Below are positions 53,894 through 61,516 of a stretch of 64,000 nucleotides of DNA, in pieces. The DNA lies in NCBI GenBank assembly GCA_020627535.1, contig JAHDGU010000009.1, forward strand, positions 124,001 through 188,000, read 5' to 3'. The notes under the pieces were generated by a model, which made no database searches, was not told where the DNA came from, and was given only the letters and a program-made list of their open reading frames with translations. The position numbers and the translations under genes were made by a program. The number at the start of each line of letters is the position of its first letter. The first letter of the stretch is position 1. This DNA is from Saprospiraceae bacterium. Its GTDB lineage: Bacteria; Bacteroidota; Bacteroidia; Chitinophagales; Saprospiraceae.

Positions 53894-54969
53894 GAGCAAT
53901 CCTCTTCATCCTAGCCATTTCATTTCATGGAGTCTGCTTGTCACAGACCATTTTTGATGAGCAGTTTGATACAGAGGCAGATTGTGCCATCTCTGGAATA
54001 GACGACTCAGGAAATGGCCACGCTTGGTCCGCTACTTGTCCCAGTGATCATTGTGATGATTTTGGCGGATATTGTGGTGTTGACGGAGGCTTCGGTAATT
54101 TTGAATTCCGAGATCTCGATAGTCTCAACAATCCAGATTCTGTTTTTTGGCGCACTGACACCATCGATGTGGATGATCAGACATATGAAGAGTTTGATAT
54201 TGAAGTTGTCGTCAGAGAGTTTTCCTCCTTAAATCCTGACAATTGTTTTTATATCAGGAGAAGTCTTGATGGTGGCGCTAGTTGGCAATTGATGACCGCG
54301 CTCTGTGATGATTTTGGCACATCTCCAGTTTCTATTACTGAAACAGGAATCCCTGTGGATCCTGGTACAAGAGTAATCGTCGAAATAGAGTGTGAGAATG
54401 ATGATGAAGTGATCATGGTACTTGACCGCGTCAGAATCTTCAACGCTGTCCTGCCTGCAGAGCAAATCGATCTCCAAGCTGAGACGAAACCATACCACAA
54501 TCATCTGAGCTGGATTGCAACTTCACTGGTTGAAGTACTCTCCTTCGCGGTACAGCACAGCACGGACGGCCGTGTATGGCAAGATCTATATACGACTCTA
54601 CCTACTCAAAGCCCGACTTACACATTTAATCATTACGGACCGGAGATTGGTCGTCATTACTATCGTATCAAGTCACTCCACCTCGATGGTACAGACAGCT
54701 ACAGTGATGTGGTCCACGTATATAGAGATCAAAAAGACCACTGGGTGAGACATGTATCTGGAAAGACCATATCTGTATTCAATCCATTGATAAAAAATGC
54801 AAGAGTCAAGATCTTTGATGTGCAGGGTAGAGGTCTCGAGCAGCGACAACTTGCACCTGGTGAGTCAATCGACCTCTCGCTGGGTGATTATGCGACGCAA
54901 CAGATGATCATTCAACTGGTCGGAGAAAACTCTACTCCGCTGACCCAAAAGCTAGTTCTGCCTCACTAG
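53890..54969 (+). CDS. Secreted hypothetical protein with T9SS-like tail
   Basis: 359 residues. TTG start at 53890 overlapping the upstream stop, signal peptide ending GVCLSQ. A jelly-roll-like N-domain (FDEQFDTEADCAISGIDDSG, with pairs of Cys at ATCPSDHC and YCG) is followed by a fibronectin-like part (SFAVQHSTDGRVWQDLYTTL) and a C-terminal module SVFNPLIKNARVKIFDVQGR that looks like a T9SS sorting domain. Co-translated with the gene before it; both are likely exported to the surface. Role unknown. Confidence 0.7.
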   Translation: MRAILFILAISFHGVCLSQTIFDEQFDTEADCAISGIDDSGNGHAWSATCPSDHCDDFGGYCGVDGGFGNFEFRDLDSLNNPDSVFWRTDTIDVDDQTYEEFDIEVVVREFSSLNPDNCFYIRRSLDGGASWQLMTALCDDFGTSPVSITETGIPVDPGTRVIVEIECENDDEVIMVLDRVRIFNAVLPAEQIDLQAETKPYHNHLSWIATSLVEVLSFAVQHSTDGRVWQDLYTTLPTQSPTYTFNHYGPEIGRHYYRIKSLHLDGTDSYSDVVHVYRDQKDHWVRHVSGKTISVFNPLIKNARVKIFDVQGRGLEQRQLAPGESIDLSLGDYATQQMIIQLVGENSTPLTQKLVLPH

Positions 54970-54990
54970 GATTTGAATCCTTTGCTCTCC

Positions 54991-55701
54991 TCACTCTTTC
55001 ATCACTGCTACTGATTCCCAGTTACCACCTTCCTTCTGCCAGAAAAGCCGATACTGCCCACTTGCTAAGTCGACAAGATTGATCTCATTCTGTCCTTTGA
55101 GCCCTTGTATTTCCATCACGATTTGTCCACTCAGACTTACCAACTTGAGTGGACAATCCTGCTCAAGTACTACTTGAATCATATCTCTGGCTGGATTGGG
55201 AAAGACTGTTACCAATACTTCTTGCTCGGCGTGTATTGGGAATGAGCTCTCATTTTTCTCGATGATTTTTGAATGTGCGCTGAAGCAATGCTGTGTGTTT
55301 AGCTCACAAACCGTGGCATAACATGATCTTTCAATCAAAGGAATTGTCTCGGCAATTATTACCATTTCTTCTATCTTGATCGGGTCAGCTATGAGGACGA
55401 TGTCTAGTCTTGGCGAATTGAGCTCTTGTTTAGATATCCGTCTTGTCACATATCCCATATAGGAAACTTCGATTTGATTTATCGACTTATCCGAGGAGAC
55501 GGAGAATTTTCCATTGGTATCAGAGCTGGTGCCACGAATCTCACTACCTTGTTCATAACTTATAGTCGCCGCAATGAGAGGTTCTCCTAGCTCAGTCATT
55601 ACCGTGCCAGACACCTGCATTTGGGCGAAAGCCCCCAGATGAATCAAGGATAGAAAAGCGAAAAATCCAAAATCTCTAAGGGTAAATGTCCTGTGTTTCA
55701 T
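54991..55701 (-). CDS. Carboxypeptidase-like domain protein with T9SS tail
   Basis: 236 residues. Signal peptide ending LGAFAQ, one carboxypeptidase-regulatory-like beta domain (VSGTVMTELGEPLIAATISY, about 30-115), a Cys-containing linker and a T9SS type A sorting domain beginning VFPNPARDMIQV and ending with a GQYRLFWQKEGGNWESVAVM strand pair. The cell exports such proteins to the surface by the type IX system. The signal-peptide coding part includes the 12-base hairpin GGGCGAAAGCCC. No enzymatic motif. Confidence 0.8.
   Translation of the reverse strand: MKHRTFTLRDFGFFAFLSLIHLGAFAQMQVSGTVMTELGEPLIAATISYEQGSEIRGTSSDTNGKFSVSSDKSINQIEVSYMGYVTRRISKQELNSPRLDIVLIADPIKIEEMVIIAETIPLIERSCYATVCELNTQHCFSAHSKIIEKNESSFPIHAEQEVLVTVFPNPARDMIQVVLEQDCPLKLVSLSGQIVMEIQGLKGQNEINLVDLASGQYRLFWQKEGGNWESVAVMKE
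55620..55634 (+). repeat. TTTGGGCGAAAGCCC copy in T9SS gene
   Basis: One extra base pair (GGGC/GCCC); antisense, within the signal peptide (GAFAQ). Confidence 0.75.
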
Positions 55702-56099
55702 AAGCCAATCATATTGTCAATGTGAGAGAATATTTCCCTTGAACCCATTTCATGCTTTAGGCTTCGATGGATAGTGGATTTATGCAAAAGCATCAGATAC
55801 TTGGTCGACGAGGCATAGCCAGCTATGGTGAGGAGAGTAAGTGGCTGATTATGAAGCAGAAATACGCTAGGCGCGAAGACCTGACTCAGATAATATCCAA
55901 CAAATTTTTCCTTCTAGAGTTGAGTATTCGATTAGAAGGAAAGATTTAGATAGGAGGCAAATTCAGATTTAACAATCCTCATGAAACTGTTGTCCTATTC
56001 ACAAACACCAAGCTCAAAAAACTCCTAATGCATGAATTGGGTTAATTGGCTGGCTTCTACAAGAATAGACGCCTCAGAGTAGCGATATGGTTGGATTCG
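55702..56099. other. Intergenic region with one hairpin
   Basis: 398 bp without a convincing gene. A 10-bp perfect inverted repeat TTTCCTTCTA/TAGAAGGAAA at 55907-55942 with a 16-base loop lies 160 bp past the end of the polyferredoxin gene and may end its transcript. A 60-codon frame (55767-55949, +) has no features and is not called. Confidence 0.5.
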
Positions 56100-57896
56100 C
56101 TAGCTCAGGAGCTTGACTTCAGATTCGCTGATATGGATGGTTCTAAGCTGATCTGTGCGCGTCCCCACATCGGCACTTGCATTCTCCAATCGTAGGACTC
56201 CACGAGGACATACAGCACTACATACGCCACAACCGACACAGCTAGAGCGTACGATGTCCTGACCTCTCTGTGCATAGTGTCTCACGTCGATACCCATCTC
56301 ACAATAGGTGCTGCAGTTGCCGCAGGATATGCACTGGCCACCATTGACCGTGATACGGAATCTAGACTGAAACCTCTGCATCAGACCAAGGAGTGCTGCC
56401 AGCGGACAGCCAAATCTGCACCACACACGGTTCCCCATCAAGGGATAGAATCCCGTACCCACGACACCCGCAAATGCACTGCCGATGAGAAAGCCATACC
56501 AGGTCCTCACTTGATTGCTATCCAAAAATCCTAGACGAGTAGAGCCGGTGAAGTAGCTGTACAAGACCAGGATCGTCATGATCACAGAAAAGGCCAGCAC
56601 ACCATGGATGATGTATCGCTCATATTGCCATGCACGCAGACTCTTGTCTGATAGCTGTCGGTATGGATCACCCATCGTCTCCGCCAGACCTCCACATCCA
56701 CAGACCCATGAGCAGTACCAGCGCTTGCCGTAGAGATAGGTGATTACTGGAATGGCAATGACGATCAATACGATTCCCCATACGAGCATGAAGATGCCAA
56801 GTCCGCCACTCTCTATGAGTTGCTTGATATTCCAATCGAAAAAGAAGGTATAGTTGAGTGGCCAGATATTCTTAAAATCATACCAAGGCTGATTGAGTCT
56901 GACCAGAATCTCAGGAAGCAAAAAAGCGAATCCCGTCTGGAAAAACATCACGGATCCGGTGCGGATCATCTGGTACCGATTGTGCCGATACTTGGCGATC
57001 ATGCGGATACCCATGACGATCACGATGCAGGTGTACATGAGACCATAGAGAAACCATCGACTCGCTGGATTGCCACTTAGCTTCTCACTCACAGGGTCGA
57101 CCATGAGCACCCAATTGGTGATGTACTCTGGCTTCCAATAAAGCAGAATGTAGAAGCCGATCAGATAGAGACCTGTCACGATGCCAAACCAACCCATGAG
57201 ACCAGGGCCGGCAGACTTGGCAGGACTGCGATCTTTTTCACCTCGGTAGAAGAGCACAAGAGCAATGATGATTCCAGCCACCAGCGCAGTGGCTAGTGAC
57301 CAGATCCATTGGCCACTCATGTAGTAGAGACCGTATACGAGAACTCCGATGATCGTCAAGCTCAGTGCTAGGGTTCTAGCATTCCACTTGAGTCCTCGTG
57401 TGAGCGATCTGTGATAAATATTATTATGCTTGATGCCAGGAAGCTCTCTGAATTTGGGTAAGATATACAGCAAGCCGCCGAGTATGGCGAGGCCAAATGT
57501 CAGGAACAAAAACAAGCCTTTTCTCTCAGGAACCAAGCCTGATGCTGATGACCTCACAGCGGCAGGTACATAGTCCTTGATCTTCCAGTCACCGATCTTG
57601 AAGTCCCATTCTGAGACACCTTCTGGCAGTCCTTCTTTTTCCACCATGAGATTGAGTCCTGTCTGAGCTTCCTTGAGACATGCCTTGACATCTGAGATGA
57701 AGCCGACATTTCCCTTGTACGTTTTGTCAGCGATACCTAGCTTGTCCGCTGCCGCGAAAAAGGCTGCCGCGTGATACTCATTCTCTATCTGTATGTTTTC
57801 AGGAGAGATCTTATGCTCGCTCAGACCTAGGCTGGCAGTAAAAATCAGCAAGGCAGCGAAGAATAGTCCTAGCCCGAGTTTTTGTATTGCATTCAT
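56100..57896 (-). CDS. Membrane-bound polyferredoxin (NosR/NapH-like)
   Basis: 598 residues. N-terminal signal helix, a periplasmic part (about 25-120), then about seven helices. Two Cys-x3-Cys motifs follow NosR/NapH usage: CSWVCGCGG and CRFGCP. The C-terminus is a two-cluster ferredoxin: CISCGNCSTYCEMGI and CVGCGVCSAVCPRGV, the pattern for two [4Fe-4S]. It would move electrons across or along the inner membrane. Electron donor and acceptor unknown; the partner is the FAD enzyme 3 bp upstream. Not CcoG, which has a different C-terminus. Confidence 0.85.
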   Translation of the reverse strand: MNAIQKLGLGLFFAALLIFTASLGLSEHKISPENIQIENEYHAAAFFAAADKLGIADKTYKGNVGFISDVKACLKEAQTGLNLMVEKEGLPEGVSEWDFKIGDWKIKDYVPAAVRSSASGLVPERKGLFLFLTFGLAILGGLLYILPKFRELPGIKHNNIYHRSLTRGLKWNARTLALSLTIIGVLVYGLYYMSGQWIWSLATALVAGIIIALVLFYRGEKDRSPAKSAGPGLMGWFGIVTGLYLIGFYILLYWKPEYITNWVLMVDPVSEKLSGNPASRWFLYGLMYTCIVIVMGIRMIAKYRHNRYQMIRTGSVMFFQTGFAFLLPEILVRLNQPWYDFKNIWPLNYTFFFDWNIKQLIESGGLGIFMLVWGIVLIVIAIPVITYLYGKRWYCSWVCGCGGLAETMGDPYRQLSDKSLRAWQYERYIIHGVLAFSVIMTILVLYSYFTGSTRLGFLDSNQVRTWYGFLIGSAFAGVVGTGFYPLMGNRVWCRFGCPLAALLGLMQRFQSRFRITVNGGQCISCGNCSTYCEMGIDVRHYAQRGQDIVRSSCVGCGVCSAVCPRGVLRLENASADVGTRTDQLRTIHISESEVKLLS

Positions 57897-57899
57897 GTC

Positions 57900-59249
57900 T
57901 TAGGCTTGAGCTTTGGTGAGGAATCGGAGGACCTGATTGAGACTACGTTTTTTCCGCAAGCTCAGAGATGATCCTGTCTGCTGATTGTAGAGCTTGATGA
58001 TGTCTGTCTCATATTCTTTGTAGAATTCTGGATCAAAATTGGCAAGGCTCAGATCTTGCAAGACCTCTTCGATGTGGGCCTTGTCTCGGAGCCATTTTTC
58101 GCAGACCTCATGTCGATAACGCACGCCGAAGAGATTAAAACCAATGATTTGGCCATGATTTCGATGATAGACGATCCTCACGAGTTTATCCTCCGTAGGA
58201 TGCTGCCAGACCAGGCTCACATGTTCTTCTGGAGCTCTGGCGAGTACATCTCCATAGACTTGGTACTCGATGTCGACAAACTTGGCGGAGTTGAACCAGA
58301 TGCCAGGGTCATATGCGACGGGTTTGCCACAGATATTGTAGGCGACAGTCTCTCCCATCATTCGGCCTGTATACCAGATCGCTTCTATGGGTCGGCGACC
58401 GGGTCTTGGCTCGATCTGTTCTGCACAGTCACCGATGGCGTAGACATCTGAGGCAGAGGTTTCCAGGTATTGATTGACCTTGATACCTCGACCAATCTCG
58501 ATGCCACTTTCTCTGACAAAATCCACATTGGGACTCACGCCAGCAGTCAACCCGACGAATCCACAGTCGATCCGCTCACCGGTTTCCTTGATGGTCACAC
58601 CACAGGCATTGCCCTTGCCATCATCGATGATCTCACCGAGATTGACACCGAGTCTCAGATCGATGTGATGGTCTTTGATATGATCTGATATCATCTGCGA
58701 CTCCTCTGCAGGCAGGATATTGTCCCAGTAGGATTGTTCGCGCACGAGCATAGTCACTGGTATGTGTCGAGAGTGAAACATCTCCGCCATCTCGATACCG
58801 ATGAGGCCGCCCCCTACGACTACAGCGCGCTGGAGACCATCGCTGTACTTTTCCATCGCCTCGAGATCTTGCTTGTGGTACAGGCCATGCACCTTCTTGA
58901 GATCCTCACCTGGCCAGCCAAATTTGTTACTCTTGGAGCCGCATGCGATGATGAGCTTATCATAGGATAGTGCTCCGGCTTTCGCCAAAATGAGCTGGTG
59001 ATCCTGAGGAGAGATACTCTCGACGTGGTCTTGTATGATATCGATTCCGTTCTTGTCCCAAAACCAGTCTTCGTAGGGCTTGATATCTTCCCAGCGCATA
59101 TGTCCCATATAGACATACATGAGTGCTGTACGACTGAAAAAATGCTCGCTCTCAGAGGAGATCAAGCTGATTTTATGATTGCTCAGCTTCCGAATCTGCC
59201 TGGCGGCAGTGACACCAGATATTCCGTTGCCGATGATGGCGATGTGCAT
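57900..59249 (-). CDS. FAD/NAD(P)-dependent oxidoreductase
   Basis: 449 residues. Two Rossmann domains: HIAIIGNGISGVTAARQIRK at residues 2-21 for FAD, and RAVVVGGGLIGIEMAEMF for NAD(P); the FAD-binding DVYAIGDCAEQI is at about 270. Matches the pyridine nucleotide-disulfide reductase class II type (nitrite/rubredoxin reductase-like) without redox Cys. It probably feeds electrons from NAD(P)H to the polyferredoxin encoded 3 bp downstream. No signal peptide, so cytoplasmic. Confidence 0.88.
   Translation of the reverse strand: MHIAIIGNGISGVTAARQIRKLSNHKISLISSESEHFFSRTALMYVYMGHMRWEDIKPYEDWFWDKNGIDIIQDHVESISPQDHQLILAKAGALSYDKLIIACGSKSNKFGWPGEDLKKVHGLYHKQDLEAMEKYSDGLQRAVVVGGGLIGIEMAEMFHSRHIPVTMLVREQSYWDNILPAEESQMISDHIKDHHIDLRLGVNLGEIIDDGKGNACGVTIKETGERIDCGFVGLTAGVSPNVDFVRESGIEIGRGIKVNQYLETSASDVYAIGDCAEQIEPRPGRRPIEAIWYTGRMMGETVAYNICGKPVAYDPGIWFNSAKFVDIEYQVYGDVLARAPEEHVSLVWQHPTEDKLVRIVYHRNHGQIIGFNLFGVRYRHEVCEKWLRDKAHIEEVLQDLSLANFDPEFYKEYETDIIKLYNQQTGSSLSLRKKRSLNQVLRFLTKAQA
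58978..58991 (-). repeat. TTTTGGCGAAAGCC copy in FAD enzyme gene
   Basis: Exact copy, sense, encoding ILAKAG. Confidence 0.8.
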
Positions 59250-59279
59250 ACCGATTGGATTTTGATGTGGTGGGTGTAA

Positions 59280-59294
59280 GATAGAAAATCTATC
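59280..59294. promoter_or_regulatory. Palindrome upstream of the oxidoreductase operon
   Basis: GATAGA-AAA-TCTATC, 6-bp arms, 31 bases upstream of the start codon of the FAD enzyme and overlapping a weak -7 like TAGATTTTC on the minus strand. Position and symmetry fit an operator. It is not an FNR/NNR box. Confidence 0.4.
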
Positions 59295-59363
59295 AAGCTA
59301 TCCAATCAGGGATTTCAAATATGACGGTCTGAGCGACAAATCTGTCCGTTATGACAAGGCGCA

Positions 59364-59549
59364 CTTGAAAGTCGAACAAGGATTAACGAATGATGATTTG
59401 AGAAGTTCTTAGGAGTGAGCCGAGACACCGAGCAGATCTGAAATCTTCAATCGGTGTTCCTTGTTCTGAAATCGGTGATAGTCAGAATCATCGCCTGCAT
59501 TGTACTTGAACACTGAACAAGGATTAACGAATGTCGAATGGAGAAGTGA
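59364..59549 (+). repeat. Left long direct repeat flanking parDE
   Basis: 186 bp, matched without gaps at 60574-60759 with nine differences by eye (about 95% identity). Starts CTTGAAAGTCGAAC and ends GGAGAAGTGA. It contains two copies of the 19-mer GAACAAGGATTAACGAATG (59374, 59515) and, in the middle, ACACCG/CGGTGT arms. It has no coding potential. Confidence 0.85.
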
Positions 59550-59599
59550 TAGGCTCTGGGTTCAAGGAGCGAGAAGACCTGCTTGTGGGCCAATTATTG

Positions 59600-59614
59600 T
59601 ACCAAAAATTGGTA
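59600..59614. promoter_or_regulatory. Palindrome upstream of parD
   Basis: TACCAA-AAA-TTGGTA, 19 bases before the parD ATG. ParD antitoxins repress their own promoters by binding short palindromes, so this is a likely autoregulatory operator. Confidence 0.5.
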
Positions 59615-59633
59615 ATTTAGTGATAAAAGTCCC

Positions 59634-59882
59634 ATGAAAAACACATCAATATCTCTCGGAGCGTACTTCGACGAGTTTGTAAAAAACCAAGTTTCACAGG
59701 GGCGATACAAGAATGTGAGTGAAGTCATCAGAGCAGGTCTTAGGCTATTGGAAAATGAAGAGTACAAGGCTCGGGTTTTGAGAAATGCTATTCAAGAAGG
59801 ACTGCAAAGTCCTTTAGTCGAGGACTTTGACTTTGACGAAAACCTTGAAAGAATAAAACGAGAAAGACAAACCAATGGCTGA
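59634..59882 (+). CDS. parD: ParD-family antitoxin
   Basis: 82 residues. N-terminal ribbon-helix-helix: KNTSISLGAYFDEFVKNQVS and KNVSEVIRAGLRLLENEE are the strand and helices that bind DNA. The C-terminal part (SPLVEDFDFDENLERIKRER) would wrap the toxin. It neutralises ParE and represses the pair. Its last eight bases overlap the parE start. Confidence 0.93.
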   Translation: MKNTSISLGAYFDEFVKNQVSQGRYKNVSEVIRAGLRLLENEEYKARVLRNAIQEGLQSPLVEDFDFDENLERIKRERQTNG

Positions 59883-60174
59883 AGTCACACTGAGGCAAAA
59901 AGCCATTGATGATCTCAGCGATATCTGGAATTATACTTGTGATAAGTGGTCTGAAGCACAAGCGGATAGATACTATGACCTGATTCGTGCGGCTTGTAAG
60001 AAGATTGGCAAGCATCCAGAGCTTGGAAAGAACTATACAGGAATCGAGAAAAACTTACTTGGTACGAAAGCAGGTAAACACATCATCTTCTATCAAGCGA
60101 CCTCAAAGAATCGCATCGAGGTAGTGAGGATATTGCATGAGCGCATGGATCTAGAGACGAGAATTGCTGAATAG
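59875..60174 (+). CDS. parE: ParE-family toxin
   Basis: 99 residues of the RelE/ParE superfamily: RQKAIDDLSDIWNYTCDKWS, LIRAACKKIGKHPELGKNY and a final RIEVVRILHERMDLETRIAE, the ParE end. ParE toxins inhibit DNA gyrase. Located between two long direct repeats with its antitoxin, as an isolated module. Confidence 0.93.
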   Translation: MAEVTLRQKAIDDLSDIWNYTCDKWSEAQADRYYDLIRAACKKIGKHPELGKNYTGIEKNLLGTKAGKHIIFYQATSKNRIEVVRILHERMDLETRIAE

Positions 60175-60262
60175 CTAAGTTGCTCAAAGTTTTATTGGTG
60201 AGTAATCCACAAACAGGCATTTGGTCAAGATATGATCCAGTTCGGTTCTCTCCATCGTGTTT

Positions 60263-60284
60263 CTCGAGCGCGTCTCGCGCCGAG
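60263..60284. repeat. GC hairpin inside repeat unit 1
   Basis: CTCG-A-GCGCG-TCT-CGCGC-CGAG with a single unpaired A. Same plan as the asnS terminator at 38940-38962 (4-bp outer stem, one unpaired base, 5-bp inner stem), and the bases just 5' (TGTTT) also match. Confidence 0.55.
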
Positions 60285-60505
60285 CTTTTCGTCGAGCTGC
60301 TGACTTCCTACCAACATGTCGCCAAGGGGCACTTGAATGTCGAACAAGCATTAACGAATGATGATTTGAGAAGTTCTTAGGAGTGAGCCGAGACACCGAG
60401 CAGATCTGAAATCTTCAATCGGTGTTCCTTGTTCTGAAATCGAAGAGAAGAAGGATCGAGCATTTGGTCATGAAATGATCCCGTTTGTTACTCTCATTCG
60501 TGCTT

Positions 60506-60527
60506 CTCGAGCGCGTCTCGCGCCGAG
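60506..60527. repeat. GC hairpin inside repeat unit 2
   Basis: Identical stem and loop to 60263-60284 while the flanks differ (for example CGTGCTT before it versus CGTGTTT), so the hairpin core is more conserved than its surroundings. Confidence 0.55.
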
Positions 60528-60573
60528 CTTTTTGTCGAGCTGCTGACTTCCTACCAATATGTAGGCACTGCTG

Positions 60574-60759
60574 CTTGAATGTCGAACAAGGATTAACGAA
60601 TGGTGATTTGAGAAGTTCTTAGGAGTGAGCCGAGACACCGATCAGATCTGAAATCGTCAATCGGTGTTCCTTGTTCTGAAATCGGTGATAGTCAGAATCA
60701 TCGCCTACATTGTACTTGAACATCGAACAAGGATTAACGAATATCGATTGGAGAAGTGA
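60574..60759 (+). repeat. Right long direct repeat flanking parDE
   Basis: Partner of 59364-59549, 1210 bp away in the same orientation. It contains the 19-mer at 60584-60602 and 60725-60743 and is joined on its left to the tandem units. Confidence 0.85.
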
Positions 60760-60824
60760 GGGGCCCATAGAGATGAAGTGGATCAAAAACCGCTAAACGG
60801 TTTCTCTTATCGAATGTCTCAATC

Positions 60825-61238
60825 TCAAATCGACACCGGATACTCCACAAAATTGCGTGGCGTCTCATAAAGCCGAATCTGGATGTCGTATTTCTCATCT
60901 AGCTCTGCACGCAGCAGGTCGTAGATGACGACGGCGAAGTTCTCTGTACTAGGGATGGTATCCTTGAACTCTTCTGTGTCGAGATTGAGATTCTTGTGGT
61001 CGAAGCGCTCTTCGACTTTGTCCTCGATGATTTTTTTGAGGATGCCAAGATCGATGACATAGCCTGTCTCTGGATCCACTTCACCCACTACCTTGACAAT
61101 GAGCTCGTAGTTGTGACCGTGATAGTGCGGATTGTTGCACTTGCCAAAGGTGTCAGCGTTTTTGTCTGCTGACCAATTAGGATTGTGCACCCTGTGGGCG
61201 GCATTGAAGTGTGCTTTGCGAAATACGGCTACTCTCAT
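60825..61238 (-). CDS. queD: 6-carboxytetrahydropterin synthase / PTPS family
   Basis: 137 residues. T-fold enzyme of queuosine (preQ0) synthesis: converts dihydroneopterin triphosphate to 6-carboxytetrahydropterin. Zinc His in FNAAHRVHN and HYHGHNYEL, catalytic Cys in FGKCNNPHYHG, Asp/His pair in RFDHKNLN and PSTENFAV. PTPS paralogues with other pterin roles cannot be excluded. No other que genes are adjacent. Confidence 0.88.
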   Translation of the reverse strand: MRVAVFRKAHFNAAHRVHNPNWSADKNADTFGKCNNPHYHGHNYELIVKVVGEVDPETGYVIDLGILKKIIEDKVEERFDHKNLNLDTEEFKDTIPSTENFAVVIYDLLRAELDEKYDIQIRLYETPRNFVEYPVSI

Positions 61239-61516
61239 CTTGGTGATTTATGTGATACAAACGGTAAAGTGGCTCGCTTGTTTGCGAGAAAGGATGCTTT
61301 GATCCTTGCTCGGTCTCAATCGGAAAGTATGTAACTTTATCCATAGAGACGAGGTGATACTGCGACGGAGAGATTGGTATACGATACTTCTAGGATTAAG
61401 GCTCCTAGATCTAGATATAACAAGCTGATATTGAGGTACATACCTCGCATGTCAGAATTTACTTGGGTCGACTATGGCCCGTCGGTTGATCTGTCGCGGC
61501 ACCTCGCTGACTGATT
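61239..61516. other. Divergent intergenic region queD/holB
   Basis: 278 bp with CTCGC-TTGTTT-GCGAG (61273-61288) next to queD and GAGGTA-CA-TACCTC (61435-61448) before holB. TAACTTTA near 61335 is a weak -7 candidate. No small gene or RNA recognised. Confidence 0.4.

Larger units (their letters stand above)
60218..60685 (+). repeat. Tandem duplication of a ~242-bp non-coding unit
   Basis: Two units, 60218-60460 and from 60461. Each has: CATTTGGTCA; a GC hairpin (CTCGAGCGCG-TCT-CGCGCCGAG at 60263-60284 and 60506-60527); GTCGAGCTGCTGACTTCCTA; the 19-mer (60342, with one change; 60584); and an 80-bp block GATTTGAGAAG...CTGAAATCG (60363-60442; 60605-60685). The 80-bp block is also at 59395-59475. 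No coding sense in any frame. Confidence 0.8.

Noticed and set aside
55767-55949. 60-codon reading frame
   Set aside because: No features, crosses a hairpin, and no promoter.
60180-60380. 66-codon reading frame in repeat region
   Set aside because: It lies in non-coding tandem repeats and its frame is not kept in the second unit.
59364-60760. Integron attC array or CRISPR
   Set aside because: No core sites or integrase, repeats are long and non-uniform, and only one gene pair is enclosed.
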